A DNA stretch of 64,000 nt. Source: CAVYGM01 sp963768025 (GTDB taxonomy: Bacteria > Bacteroidota > Bacteroidia > Cytophagales > Spirosomataceae). Positions 34,495 through 43,482 of the stretch are shown piece after piece. Both the position numbers and the translations under genes were made by a program. Every line of letters begins with the position of its first letter. Position 1 is the first letter of the stretch. The stretch lies in contig CAVYGM010000037.1 in the NCBI GenBank assembly GCA_963768025.1, forward strand, positions 41,204 through 105,203, written 5' to 3'. Under the pieces are notes generated by a model. That model worked only from the letters and a program-made list of their open reading frames with translations, was not told the DNA's origin and searched no databases.

Positions 34495-35562
34495 ATGAAT
34501 CTGACGTTTTACCCCGGTCCTTCCAAACTCTACCCATCGGTAGAAAAGCACCTTTCCGAAGCCTACCGGTCGGGGATTCTGAGCATGAATCACCGTTCGG
34601 GGGCCTTCATGGATCTACTTTCCCAAACCATCCTTTCCCTAAAACATAAGCTGAACATTCCGCCGGAGTATGAGGTGTATTTTACCTCCTCGGCCACGGA
34701 ATGCTGGGAAATCATCTCGCAATCCTTGGTGCAGGCGGGTAGCCTGCATTGTTACAACGGGGCATTTGGCCAAAAATGGCACGAGTATTCGTCCCGGTTG
34801 ACTCCCGCGTGCCAGCCGTACGCTTTTGACCTAAACGAGGAAGTGAACTCGGTGCCCGACGATCTGCTGTCAAAGGCAGAAGTGTTGTGCCTGACCCACA
34901 GCGAGACCTCCAACGGCACCGCCCTTTCCGACCGTTCCATGGCTACCCTTCGTCACCAGTTTGGTGGGGTGATAGCTGTGGATGCTACCTCATCCATGGC
35001 CGGCCTAGCCCTCCCGTGGCTATTGGCTGACGTATGGTTCGCCTCGGTTCAAAAATGCTTTGGGCTTCCCTCCGGGCTGGGGATACTGGTGGTGTCGCCG
35101 AAGGCCATTCGGAAAGCTGAGCAAAAGGGCGACCGGGCCTATTACAATAGTCTGCTATTTATCCGGGATAATTTCCTAAAAAACCAAACTCCCTTTACGC
35201 CTAATATCTTGGGAATTTATCTGCTGGGAAAAATCATGGAAGAGGTAGCCTACCTAGATCAGGTGGCCGCCAAAACCCAACAAAGAGCCAACGCCTGGTA
35301 CCAATTTCTCTCTGAGAATACGTATAGCCTTCTGGTCGAGAATCCGGAGGTTCGCTCCCAAACGGTCATTGCGGTAGAAGGTGAGGCACGGGCTATCCAA
35401 AAGCTCAAAGAAGCAGCGCTTCGTGAGGGTATCCTGCTGGGCAGCGGCTACGGGAAGTGGAAAACCACGACGGTAAGAATCGCCAATTTTCCCGCCATTT
35501 CTGAGAAGGACATCGGTACCCTGATGGCATTCCTGCAAAATAATATCTCTCAGACTCTGTGA
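34495..35562 (+). CDS. Class V aminotransferase, phosphoserine aminotransferase-like
   Basis: 355 residues. N-terminal FYPGPSKLYPSVEKHL is the signature of SerC-like enzymes (PGPs). MNHRSGAFMDLLSQT, SATECWEIISQSLV, LTHSETSNGTA, VDATSSMAGLALPW (PLP-binding Asp) and WFASVQKCFGLPSGLG with the Schiff-base Lys follow. It probably makes phosphoserine from 3-phosphohydroxypyruvate or acts as an alanine-glyoxylate-type transaminase. Directly follows the PHP phosphatase. Confidence 0.82.
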   Translation: MNLTFYPGPSKLYPSVEKHLSEAYRSGILSMNHRSGAFMDLLSQTILSLKHKLNIPPEYEVYFTSSATECWEIISQSLVQAGSLHCYNGAFGQKWHEYSSRLTPACQPYAFDLNEEVNSVPDDLLSKAEVLCLTHSETSNGTALSDRSMATLRHQFGGVIAVDATSSMAGLALPWLLADVWFASVQKCFGLPSGLGILVVSPKAIRKAEQKGDRAYYNSLLFIRDNFLKNQTPFTPNILGIYLLGKIMEEVAYLDQVAAKTQQRANAWYQFLSENTYSLLVENPEVRSQTVIAVEGEARAIQKLKEAALREGILLGSGYGKWKTTTVRIANFPAISEKDIGTLMAFLQNNISQTL

Positions 35563-35629
35563 GTAGGTACCCGATAACTGTACGCTTTTTAGGATGTGAC
35601 TTAATAAAAATCCATAGGTGATCAATAGA

Positions 35630-36334
35630 ATGCTGGAACAGTACCGGGCCCAAACGAAGTGCCTGGTAGCTCTCGACTCAATAATTTTTGGATTTGATGG
35701 CGAAGAACTGAAACTACTCCTCGTGAAAAGGGGGGTTGAGGAATACGACGGAACCTGGTCGCTGATGGGCGGGTGGTTACGAGCGGATGAGGATACCGAA
35801 ACGGCCTCCGCCCGGATTCTTTTCGAACTGACTGGTCTTCGGGATATTTACCTGGAACAACTGTATGTCTTTGGCCAACCCCAACGCGACCCAGTCGAAC
35901 GGACGGTTTCGGTTTCGTACTTTGCCCTCATCAACGTCGCCGACTACGACGACATCATTTCTCATACCTACGAAGCCCAGTGGTTTTCAATCCACGAGCT
36001 ACCCTCCATGTTGTTTGATCATGGAGTCATGGTTCATAAAGCCATCGAAAGGCTTCGGTACAAAGCCATGCAGCACCCGATCGGTTTTGAACTTTTACCC
36101 GAAAAATTCACGATTCCCCAGTTGCAAAAGCTGTACGAAGCGATATTTGATTATAAATTCGACAAGCGGAATTTTAGCCGTAAGATCCTGTCCACCGGGC
36201 TGCTGATCAAGCTGAGCGAAAAACAGCGCGGCTACTCCAAAAAGGGGGCTTTTTTGTACACCATTGACAATGTGAAGTATCAAAAAGTTTTTCATTCCTT
36301 TCTGAATTTCATTCCCAACGGATTTAGCTCCTGA
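35630..36334 (+). CDS. NUDIX-like transcriptional regulator (NrtR/AraR type)
   Basis: About 234 residues from ATG at 35630 (MLEQYRAQTKCLVALDSI); a GTG at 35618 is an alternative. N-terminal NUDIX fold (about 10-140: LLVKRGVEEYDGTWSLMGGWLRADEDTE) and C-terminal winged helix (about 155-230: FTIPQLQKLYEAIFDYKFDKRNFSRKIL). The NUDIX box is degenerate: instead of REUxEExG it has ARILFELTGL, so hydrolysis is unlikely. The same architecture is known in NrtR and Bacteroides AraR, where it senses a sugar or nucleotide ligand. The regulated genes cannot be named; marC follows on the same strand. Confidence 0.82.
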   Translation: MLEQYRAQTKCLVALDSIIFGFDGEELKLLLVKRGVEEYDGTWSLMGGWLRADEDTETASARILFELTGLRDIYLEQLYVFGQPQRDPVERTVSVSYFALINVADYDDIISHTYEAQWFSIHELPSMLFDHGVMVHKAIERLRYKAMQHPIGFELLPEKFTIPQLQKLYEAIFDYKFDKRNFSRKILSTGLLIKLSEKQRGYSKKGAFLYTIDNVKYQKVFHSFLNFIPNGFSS

Positions 36335-36377
36335 GTTGGGTTTCCTGATTCCCCCTTCCATTTCTTCTTCAAACCAC

Positions 36378-36408
36378 TTGGGCGTGGGTGGACTTTTCCT
36401 GACCTTTG
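36378..36408 (+). promoter_or_regulatory. Bacteroidota-type promoter for marC
   Basis: TTG at 36378-36380, a 20-nt spacer, then GACCTTTG at 36401-36408 (one base off TAnnTTTG). Transcription from about 36415 supports the marC start at 36438 rather than the longer in-frame start at 36336. Confidence 0.55.
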
Positions 36409-36437
36409 CGCGGTCATTTAAATTCTCGAAGCGACCC

Positions 36438-37004
36438 ATGTTTGATTTAAAAGAAATAGCCTCCGTAACCCTTATCCTATTCTCCGTGATAGATGTGGTT
36501 GGAGCGGTTCCGATAATTGTTGATTTGCGCAAAAAGGTAGGTCATATCGAATCCGGAAAAGCCACGCTCGTGGCCGGCCTGATTATGGTTTCCTTCCTTT
36601 TTCTGGGCGAGCGCATCCTGGCTCTCTTTGGGGTGGACGTTGCCTCCTTTGCCGCCGCCGGGGCACTGATCCTATTTCTGCTGGGCCTGGAAATGATCCT
36701 CGGCCGTAATATTTTCAAGCACGGCGACGTGGATACTTCCTCCGCCTCCATCGTACCCATTGCTTTTCCAATCATAGCCGGAGCCGGTACCATGACCACC
36801 CTCATCTCCCTTCGTTCCACGTATGAACTCGCCAATATCCTGGTAGGAGTGGTGGTGAATTTGTTCTTTGTGTTCCTCGTTTTGAGGTCCTCGGCCTGGA
36901 TCGAACGCAAATTGGGCCAGGCTGGAACTGACATCTTACGCCGGGTTTTTGGCATAATTCTTATAGCCATAGCCGTCAAGTTATTTAAAGTTAATTTTCT
37001 GTAA
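36438..37004 (+). CDS. MarC family integral membrane protein
   Basis: About 188 residues from ATG at 36438 (MFDLKEIASVTLILFSVIDVVGAVPI). Six membrane helices. Conserved MarC/UPF0056 features are LFSVIDVVGAVPIIVDL, ILFLLGLEMILGR, and PIAFPIIAGAGTMTTLI. Family members are of unknown transport role; the earlier link to antibiotic resistance in E. coli is not supported. It precedes the MazG-like gene by 13 bases. Confidence 0.9.
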   Translation: MFDLKEIASVTLILFSVIDVVGAVPIIVDLRKKVGHIESGKATLVAGLIMVSFLFLGERILALFGVDVASFAAAGALILFLLGLEMILGRNIFKHGDVDTSSASIVPIAFPIIAGAGTMTTLISLRSTYELANILVGVVVNLFFVFLVLRSSAWIERKLGQAGTDILRRVFGIILIAIAVKLFKVNFL

Positions 37005-37017
37005 TTCAACCTTATTT

Positions 37018-37488
37018 ATGAAACAATTGGATAGTCTCAACCAGGTCGCCGAATTCCACCGGACGTTTAAGCACCCGATTCTGGAAGTTCCCATGATCCC
37101 CTCGGAGGATCGCTGCCGCCTGCGGGTGGCCCTGCTGGCCGAGGAATTGAAAGAATTGGAAGTAGCCATTCTGCAAAATGATCTGGTGGAAGTAGCGGAC
37201 GCCCTCTGCGATCTTCAATATGTCCTGTCCGGAGCCGTGTTGGAATTTGGGCTGGGCGATAAATTCCGTGATCTGTTCGATGAAGTACAGCGATCCAATA
37301 TGTCCAAGGCCTGTAATGACCTTGACGAAGCCCTGGCGACGGTGCAACACTACAAAGACAAAGGAACCAATTGTTATTACAAGGAGGACAACGGCAAGTA
37401 CCTGGTGTACCGAACGCTGGATAATAAAACTCTGAAAAGTATCAACTATTCTCCGACCGATTTGGCCTCGGTGCTGGAAAGCAAATAA
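37018..37488 (+). CDS. MazG-like nucleoside triphosphate pyrophosphohydrolase
   Basis: 156 residues, all alpha. EEFHRTF-like VAEFHRTFKHPIL, then RLRVALLAEELKELEVAI and EVADALCDLQYVLSGAVLEFG. The ExxE and ExxD metal motifs (EELKE; EVADALCD) mark the all-alpha NTP pyrophosphatase fold (MazG/PRA-PH-like). Such proteins hydrolyse NTPs to NMP, perhaps to clean the nucleotide pool. Likely in one operon with marC. Confidence 0.8.
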   Translation: MKQLDSLNQVAEFHRTFKHPILEVPMIPSEDRCRLRVALLAEELKELEVAILQNDLVEVADALCDLQYVLSGAVLEFGLGDKFRDLFDEVQRSNMSKACNDLDEALATVQHYKDKGTNCYYKEDNGKYLVYRTLDNKTLKSINYSPTDLASVLESK

Positions 37489-37529
37489 GCCGTTTTTTGG
37501 TAAGAAAAGAATCATGTTAACTGTTAACC

Positions 37530-38773
37530 ATGAGCTCAGTACTCGAACGATTTCTGCGGTACGTCAAGATTGATACCCAATCCGATCCTCAGTCCGGGGG
37601 ATTCCCAAGCACGGCCAAACAACGCGACCTGAGCAACCTGCTGGTGGTGGAACTGCAATCGCTGGGCGTTCTGGATGCTCATCTTGATGAATTTGGGTAC
37701 GTATACGCCACCCTCCCTGGTACCAGCACCAAGCCCCATGTGCCGGTTATTTGCTTTTGTTCCCACGTGGACACGTCCCCCGACGTGACTGGCACCAACG
37801 TGAAGCCGATCGTGCACCGCAATTGGCAGGGGGAGGACATCGTACTACCCGACGACCCCCGGCAGGTGATTCGCCGGTCGGAGCACCCGGATTTGAACGA
37901 TCAGCTGGGGCACGATATCGTAACCGCCAGTGGAACCACCTTACTCGGTGCCGATAACAAAGCCGGGGTAGCGGAGATAATGGCTGCCGCCGAGTACCTG
38001 CTGCGGCATCCGGAAATAAAACACGGGCCCATCCGGATCCTTTTCACGCCGGATGAGGAGGTAGGGCGGGGAACCGAAAAATTGGATATTGAGAAACTAG
38101 CGGCCGATTTTGGCTACACGGTGGATGGAGAAACCGTCGGAACCCTGGAAAACGAGACGTTCTCGGCGGATGGGCTCCGGATTACCATTCAAGGCGTCAG
38201 TACGCATCCGGGCTTTGGCAAAGGCAAACTCGAAAATGCCCTCAAAATAGCCGCCGATTTGATGGCGGCTCTACCTAAAGACACCCTTTCGCCCGAAACA
38301 ACGGAAGGAAAGGAGGGATTTATTCATCCGGTGCACCTGGAAGGTGGGCAGGATTCGGCTACGTCTGGTTTTTATAATTCGTGATTTTACCGATAGTAGG
38401 CCTTCACCAAAAGGAGGAGGAGATACGGCAGATCCTGGCCACCGTAATGGCGAACTATCCATATTCCACGGCCGAGCTCACAGGTGACCGAGCAGTACCG
38501 CAACATGAAGGAGATTCTGGATAGGTACCCCGCCGTAACCGAAAATGCCGTGGAAGCCATGAACCGGGTAGGCTTGGCGGCCGAGCCCCGCTCCATCCGG
38601 GGAGGTACCGACGGCTCGCGGTTGTCGTTCATGGGCTACCCTGTCCCAATATTTTTGCCGGCGAACATGCCTTTCATTCCCGACTGGAATGGGTGTCGGT
38701 GCAGGATATGGAAAAGGCCGTGGAGGTAATCGTCGAAATAGCCAAAGTGTGGGAGGAACGCGCGGAAGGCTAA
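37530..38773 (+). pseudogene. pepT: Peptidase T (tripeptidase), four frameshifts
   Basis: M20 aminotripeptidase of about 415 residues. The first 284 residues read cleanly (MSSVLERFLRYVKIDTQSDPQ; zinc ligands in ICFCSHVDTSPDVTG, LLGADNKAGVAEIM, FTPDEEVGRG; DGETVGTLENETF). It then breaks at about 38366 (extra T), 38404 (extra C) and 38485 (extra G), and near 38635 one base is missing. Reading across them gives LHQKEEEIRQILATVMANYP, RNMKEILDRYP, the GGTDGSRLSFMG zinc segment and WEERAEG at the TAA at 38773. Four single-base changes in an otherwise conserved enzyme suggest sequencing error more than decay. Convergent with the DUF4199 gene. Confidence 0.85.
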
Positions 38774-38811
38774 CGGAACTCCCTCTCAACGTAGTCCTTG
38801 ACTGAACTAGC

Positions 38812-39310
38812 TCATTGTTTTTTCGTAAAAAAGGCAGGAAAGCAGAAAATAGCAGACCGGTGACCAGGTTGAAAATTAACGAGGAGGTTTGATAGGCTTT
38901 TATTTCGAAGAAATCCTCCATCATTTTTACAGAATTATCAAAATTTTCCTCCGTTGGCGCCGATGCCGAAATCCATTCCCGGCCTTTGATCAAGATATTA
39001 TTGAAAAAATCGGGATTAATCAGGTCATAGAAAATCCAACGGCTCAGAAGCATCATCGGCAGGGCCAGCAGCGTGGTGAGAAAGGCCGTCCGGAAACCTC
39101 TTCCGTAGGTCCAGGGTGCAGAGCGAGATGCCGTGTTTTCGTTTTTCCCGTATTTCCAGGTACAGGCCCACCCCCCAGACCACCCCGGTCAGCAGGGACG
39201 TAATCGGGAGCAGGTCCACGTAGGCATCATGGAAACCGAGCCAGAATTCGAGGCATAAGCCAGACAAAAAGGATACTGGCAATAATGGCGGCGTACTTGA
39301 ATTCGGTTTT
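38812..39310 (-). pseudogene. DUF4199 family membrane protein, frameshifted
   Basis: From ATG at 39310 (MKTEFKYAAIIASILFVW) the frame is lost near 39255 by an extra C and again near 39105 by an extra base. Reading across gives WLGFHDAYVDLLPITSLLTG, VGLYLEIREKRKHGISL, FRTAFLTTLLALPMMLL and the conserved YDLINPDFFNN, then VKMMEDFFEIKAYQTSSLIFN and a final helix. This is the usual order for the four-helix DUF4199 family of Bacteroidota. A last indel in a T run likely hides the true stop at 38812-38814. Function unknown. Confidence 0.7.
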
Positions 39311-39400
39311 CATGGGCGGTATTGGCTGAAGGTTGGTACTTGCTGCAAATATTCAAATAAACTACCAAAAAACCCGAATTAGTGTTTTATTTGCGCCCCT

Positions 39401-40041
39401 ATGGCAAAAAAACCTAAATATTACGTGGTGTGGCAAGGTCGGCAATCCGGTATTTTTACGGATTGGAAAGAGTGTGAGGCGCAGATCAAAGGCTTTGCCG
39501 ATGCCCGCTACAAGTCGTTTGACACCTTGGCGGAGGCGGAGCGGGCGATTCAGCGAAACTACTGGGAGTTTGTGACCAAAAAAGAGCAGGCGAGCCCGGT
39601 GAGCCAAAGTCGCCCCCGCCCACATCGGCAAGCCGATTCTGGAAAGTATCGCGGTGGATGCCGCCTGGAACACCGCCTCCGGCGACATGGAGTACCAGGG
39701 CGTCTATCTCGGCAAACCGGCGAACGAATTTTTTTGCAAGGGCCTTTTCTGGATGGTACCAACAACATCGGGGAGTTTTTGGCCATCGTACACGGGCTGG
39801 CCTACTTAAAGGAAAACAACAGTCCGCTGCCGCATCTATACCGATTCGAAAACGGCGATGGCCTGGATCAAAAAAAAACACGCCAATACCAAGCTGGTGC
39901 TGACACCCCGCAACAAGCGCTTTATTTGAATTGCTGCAACGGGCCGAACGCTGGCTGGCCAACAATACCTACCCCAATAAAATCCTGAAATGGGAAACGG
40001 AGTACTGGGGCGAAAATCCAGCGGATTTCGGAAGGAAATAA
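39401..40041 (+). pseudogene. Ribonuclease H with viroplasmin-type N-domain, frameshifted
   Basis: The N-terminal 60 residues (KPKYYVVWQGRQSGIFTDWKECEAQIKGFADARYKSF) form the caulimovirus viroplasmin/RNase H1 hybrid-binding domain. After three single-base insertions (about 39605, 39830, 39925) the RNase H domain reads IAVDAAWNTASGDMEYQGVYL, GTNNIGEFLAIVHGLAYL, IYTDSKTAMAWIKKK and ends LKWETEYWGENPADFGRK. Asp, Glu, Asp of the active site are seen in that order. It removes RNA from RNA-DNA hybrids. The disruptions look like the extra-base pattern of this region. Confidence 0.8.
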
Positions 40042-40094
40042 ACAGAGTATGCGCGGCCCCATAGGCTGTATTTCAGCCACTGAGCAAGAAAACC

Positions 40095-40820
40095 ATGGCA
40101 CGAAATTCGCATTTTCAGTTTAAGCAATTCCGTGTAGACCAGGATCGCTGTGCCATGAAAGTGTGCACGGATGCCTGCGTTCTGGGTGCCTGGGCGGAGG
40201 TAGCTCCCTACGAAACCATATTGGACATCGGAGCAGGAACCGGCCTGCTATCGCTCATGGTGGCCCAACGCAATCCGACCGCGCGGGTGGAGGCGGTAGA
40301 AATGGATGCCGTGAGCGGCAGCGCAGGCTCAGGAAAATATTGCCGGTAGTCCGTTTGCGGAGCGAATTCAGCTACTAACTTCCAGCATTCAACACTACCA
40401 GGCGGATGCGCTCTTTGATCTCATCATTACCAACCCTCCCTTTTTTCAGTCGGACTTACGCTCGCCCGATGCGGGCATTAATCAGGCCCACCACGCTGAT
40501 ACCCTGACATTTTGGAGACTTATTGGCCGCTATTGGTCGTTTATTAAAAAAGAACGGAGTTTGGAATGTACTTTTGCCAGTGGAAGAAAGTGATCGTCTT
40601 CAGCACATGGCGGTGGTGGAAGGGTGGTACAGTCAGAAGCAACTTTTGTTGACCACACCAGTCGGGTAGGCGGCCCTTTCGCAAGCTTACTACCTACGCC
40701 AGCCAACCAGGCAAGGGGGTAACTATTCAGCCGGAAGAGTTGTTTATGTACGAAAACGACGGTAAAACGTATACTTCTGCGTTCCGAAGTCTCCTGAAAG
40801 AATTTTATTTAGTATTTTGA
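40095..40820 (+). pseudogene. tRNA1(Val) A37 N6-methyltransferase (TrmN6-like), frameshifted
   Basis: Opening FQFKQFRVDQDRCAMKVCTDACVLGAW matches YfiC/TrmN6. SAM-binding ILDIGAGTGLLSLMVAQRN follows. After an extra base near 40313 the frame resumes (ENIAGSPFAERIQLL), then the catalytic motif NPPFFQSDLRSPD. Further extra bases near 40510 and 40665 separate FGDLLAAIGRLLKKNGVWNVLLP and PFRKLTTYASQPGKG. The stop is at 40818-40820. It methylates N6 of A37 in tRNA-Val, adding to the tRNA modification genes of this window. The GT2 gene follows 15 bases later. Confidence 0.82.
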
Positions 40821-40835
40821 GAAAAAATAGCTGCC

Positions 40836-41879
40836 GTGTCCTATAAAGAATCCCCATCGCTGCGGCCCGCTGAGGCCTTCTACTCCGAAACGGAACCGTC
40901 CGTTCAGCTATCGGTGATTGTGCCCCTCTATAACGAAGAAGAGTCACTCCCCGAACTGCACGATTGGATCGTGCGGGTGATGCAGGAGCGTGGATATTCC
41001 TACGAAATCCTTTTTATGGACGACGGAAGTACCGACCGTTCCTGGGAGGTAATCACCCAGCTTGGGTCCCGAAATCCCTTCGTGCGCGGCATGAGATTTA
41101 CCCGCAATTATGGCAAAACGGCCGCCTTGCAAACCGGTTTTCAGGCGGCGATTGGCGACGTAATCATCACCATGGACGCCGATCTTCAGGACAGCCCCGA
41201 CGAAATCCCCGAACTGTACCGAATGATCAAGGAGGATAGGTACGACCTGGTGTCGGGCTGGAAGCAGAAACGCTACGACCCGATCACCAAAACCCTCCCC
41301 ACGAAGCTATTCAACGCCGCCACCCGCTCCATATCGGACGTGTACCTGCACGACTTCAACTGCGGCCTGAAAGCCTACCGCCACGAGGTGGTCAAGAGTT
41401 TGACCATTTATGGCGAAATGCACCGCTACATCCCGGTCATCGCCAAGTGGAATGGGTTCAGTAAAATTGGTGAAAAAGTGGTTCAGCACCAGGCCCGGAA
41501 GTACGGAACCACCAAATTTGGCCTGGAACGCTTCCTGTACGGGTTCCTGGATCTGCTTTCGATTGCCTTTGTCAATAAATTTGGCCGCCGCCCCATGCAC
41601 TTTTTTGGTAGCCTGGGTACGCTCATGTTTTTCTGCGGCACGGTACTCGCGTTTTACCTGCTGGGCGAAAAAATATACAACATCTACACCCACCAGCCCT
41701 ACCGCAACGTCACCGATAATCCCCTGTTTTTTATCGCTCTTACCGTCATTGTGGTGGGTTCTCAGCTTTTCCTGGGCGGATTCCTGGGCGAATTATTGGC
41801 TAAGCAGTCTATTTCCAAAACGGGGGAGTACCTCATAGCCCGTGAGGTAGGGACCGCCCGACGGGTGATACAGGGCTAG
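40836..41879 (+). CDS. Family 2 glycosyltransferase with C-terminal membrane helices
   Basis: 347 residues starting at GTG 40836. GT2 catalytic domain at about 25-250: VIVPLYNEEESLPELHDWI, LFMDDGSTDRSWEVI, TMDADLQDSPDEIPEL (DxD-like) and HDFNCGLKAYRHEVV. Two C-terminal helices (about 268-285 and 303-325). This matches GtrB/DPM1-like enzymes that charge undecaprenyl phosphate with a sugar at the inner membrane. Not clearly in an operon with the next gene (173-base gap). Confidence 0.9.
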   Translation: MSYKESPSLRPAEAFYSETEPSVQLSVIVPLYNEEESLPELHDWIVRVMQERGYSYEILFMDDGSTDRSWEVITQLGSRNPFVRGMRFTRNYGKTAALQTGFQAAIGDVIITMDADLQDSPDEIPELYRMIKEDRYDLVSGWKQKRYDPITKTLPTKLFNAATRSISDVYLHDFNCGLKAYRHEVVKSLTIYGEMHRYIPVIAKWNGFSKIGEKVVQHQARKYGTTKFGLERFLYGFLDLLSIAFVNKFGRRPMHFFGSLGTLMFFCGTVLAFYLLGEKIYNIYTHQPYRNVTDNPLFFIALTVIVVGSQLFLGGFLGELLAKQSISKTGEYLIAREVGTARRVIQG

Positions 41880-42051
41880 GAGTCCGTTTTTTTCAAACTA
41901 GCCCTATTGAAATCTGTTCCACCGCTTGTGGCCAGGTTAATAATTACCTCAAAATCAGATTATCAAAAGTATTCATCTCCTAGTTCCGTCTTTTTTATGA
42001 AACTACCCCAACGTACCGTGGGTAGGCTGGGATATTTTCATAAATAAAACG

Positions 42052-43446
42052 ATGCTTAAAAACCTATTTTCGCTTTCACTTGCTATTTTTCTGATCCAAT
42101 CTGGGCTGGTAAATGCCCAGAAGCTGGCCGGAAAAGGACCGCTCAGCGTGAGCGCCAACCAGCGGTACCTCCAAACCGCCGACGGTAAACCGTTTTTCTG
42201 GCTGGGCGATACCGCCTGGGAATTGTTTCACCGACTCACCCGCGAGGAAGCTACCCGCTATCTGAAAACCCGATCCGGGCAGGGGTTCACGGTGATTCAG
42301 GCCGTGGCGTTGGCCGAGCTGGATGGATTGCATACCCCCAATCCCTACGGCGAACTTCCCCTGGAAAACGATGACCCGACCCGTCCTCGTGAGGCATATT
42401 TTCAGCATGTGGACTTTATCATTGACCAGGCCGCCACGCAGGGACTCTACATCGCGCTGCTTCCGACTTGGGGGGATAAAATTTTTACCGATCGTTGGGG
42501 AAAAGGACCGGAAATCTTCACCACCACCAATGCCAAATCCTACGGAAAGTACCTGGGGAATCGGTACAAGGATCGAAAAAATATCATTTGGATCATGGGT
42601 GGTGACCGAAACCCCCGCCACGGTGCCGATGTGGCCGTGTGGAAAGCGCTGGCCGCCGGCGTGGAGGAGGGGGTAGGCGGAGCGGGCAAAGCACTGATGT
42701 CTTTTCACCCGCAGCCCACCGGCCTGGAAGATGGGGGCTCGGCCAAGTGGTTTCATACGGATAGTTGGTTGGATTTTAATATGTTCCAAACCGGTCACTG
42801 CCGCGAAAACAACGTATGGGATCGGGTGCAGGTGGCCTACACCAAAACCCCGGTAAAACCCGTACTGGATGGGGAGACCTTGTACGAAGATCATCCGGTG
42901 TGTTTCAATGCCAAAGATCTGGGCATTTCGAGTGCCTACGACATTCGCAAACATGCCTACCTCGATGTCTTCGCGGGGGCGTTTGGCCATACCTACGGCT
43001 GCCATGATGTGTGGCAGATGTATGCTCCCGGTCGCGAGCCCGTCAACGGCCCCAACTACTACTGGTATGATGCCCTCGAACTACCCGGTGCTACTCACAT
43101 GCAGTACCTTCGCCGCCTGATGGAGTCGCGACCCATGTTCGACCGCGTGCCTGACCAGAGCCTGATTACCGACGCCGGCCACGCCCACGACCGCATCCAG
43201 GCCACGCGCGGGAATGACTATGCCTTTGTGTACAGTACGCAGGGAAAGGCATTTACGGTAAATTTGGAGAAACTCTCGGGAGATACGGTGAAGGCCAGTT
43301 GGTATAATCCCAAAAATGGCGAAACAAAAGAGGCTGGTCAGGCTCCGAAAAGCGGACAAAAAACATTTACACCACCTACCTCCGGCTATGGGCAAGACTG
43401 GGTATTGGTGCTGGATGATGCCTCCCGCAAATACCCCAATCCGTAA
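42052..43446 (+). CDS. GH140-like apiosidase (DUF4038 domain)
   Basis: 464 residues with a signal peptide ending near residue 23 (SGLVNAQ). A DUF4038 (alpha/beta)8 barrel at about 30-360: GPLSVSANQRYLQTADGKPFFWLGDTAWELF, GFTVIQAVALAELDG, IIWIMGGDRNPR (candidate catalytic Asp) and VLDGETLYEDHP (candidate Glu). A C-terminal beta domain (DUF4060-type) lies at about 375-455. The characterised GH140 enzyme releases D-apiose from rhamnogalacturonan II. With the ApnL-like gene at 48 kb this points to apiose use. Located in periplasm or outer membrane. Confidence 0.85.
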   Translation: MLKNLFSLSLAIFLIQSGLVNAQKLAGKGPLSVSANQRYLQTADGKPFFWLGDTAWELFHRLTREEATRYLKTRSGQGFTVIQAVALAELDGLHTPNPYGELPLENDDPTRPREAYFQHVDFIIDQAATQGLYIALLPTWGDKIFTDRWGKGPEIFTTTNAKSYGKYLGNRYKDRKNIIWIMGGDRNPRHGADVAVWKALAAGVEEGVGGAGKALMSFHPQPTGLEDGGSAKWFHTDSWLDFNMFQTGHCRENNVWDRVQVAYTKTPVKPVLDGETLYEDHPVCFNAKDLGISSAYDIRKHAYLDVFAGAFGHTYGCHDVWQMYAPGREPVNGPNYYWYDALELPGATHMQYLRRLMESRPMFDRVPDQSLITDAGHAHDRIQATRGNDYAFVYSTQGKAFTVNLEKLSGDTVKASWYNPKNGETKEAGQAPKSGQKTFTPPTSGYGQDWVLVLDDASRKYPNP

Positions 43447-43482
43447 GTTAAGCAACGATCAGCTATTCCAACAAAGCTACCT

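Noticed and set aside
42076..43005. 309-residue minus-strand frame opposite the GH140 gene
   Set aside because: Shadow of the high-GC coding strand, lacking start context and domains.
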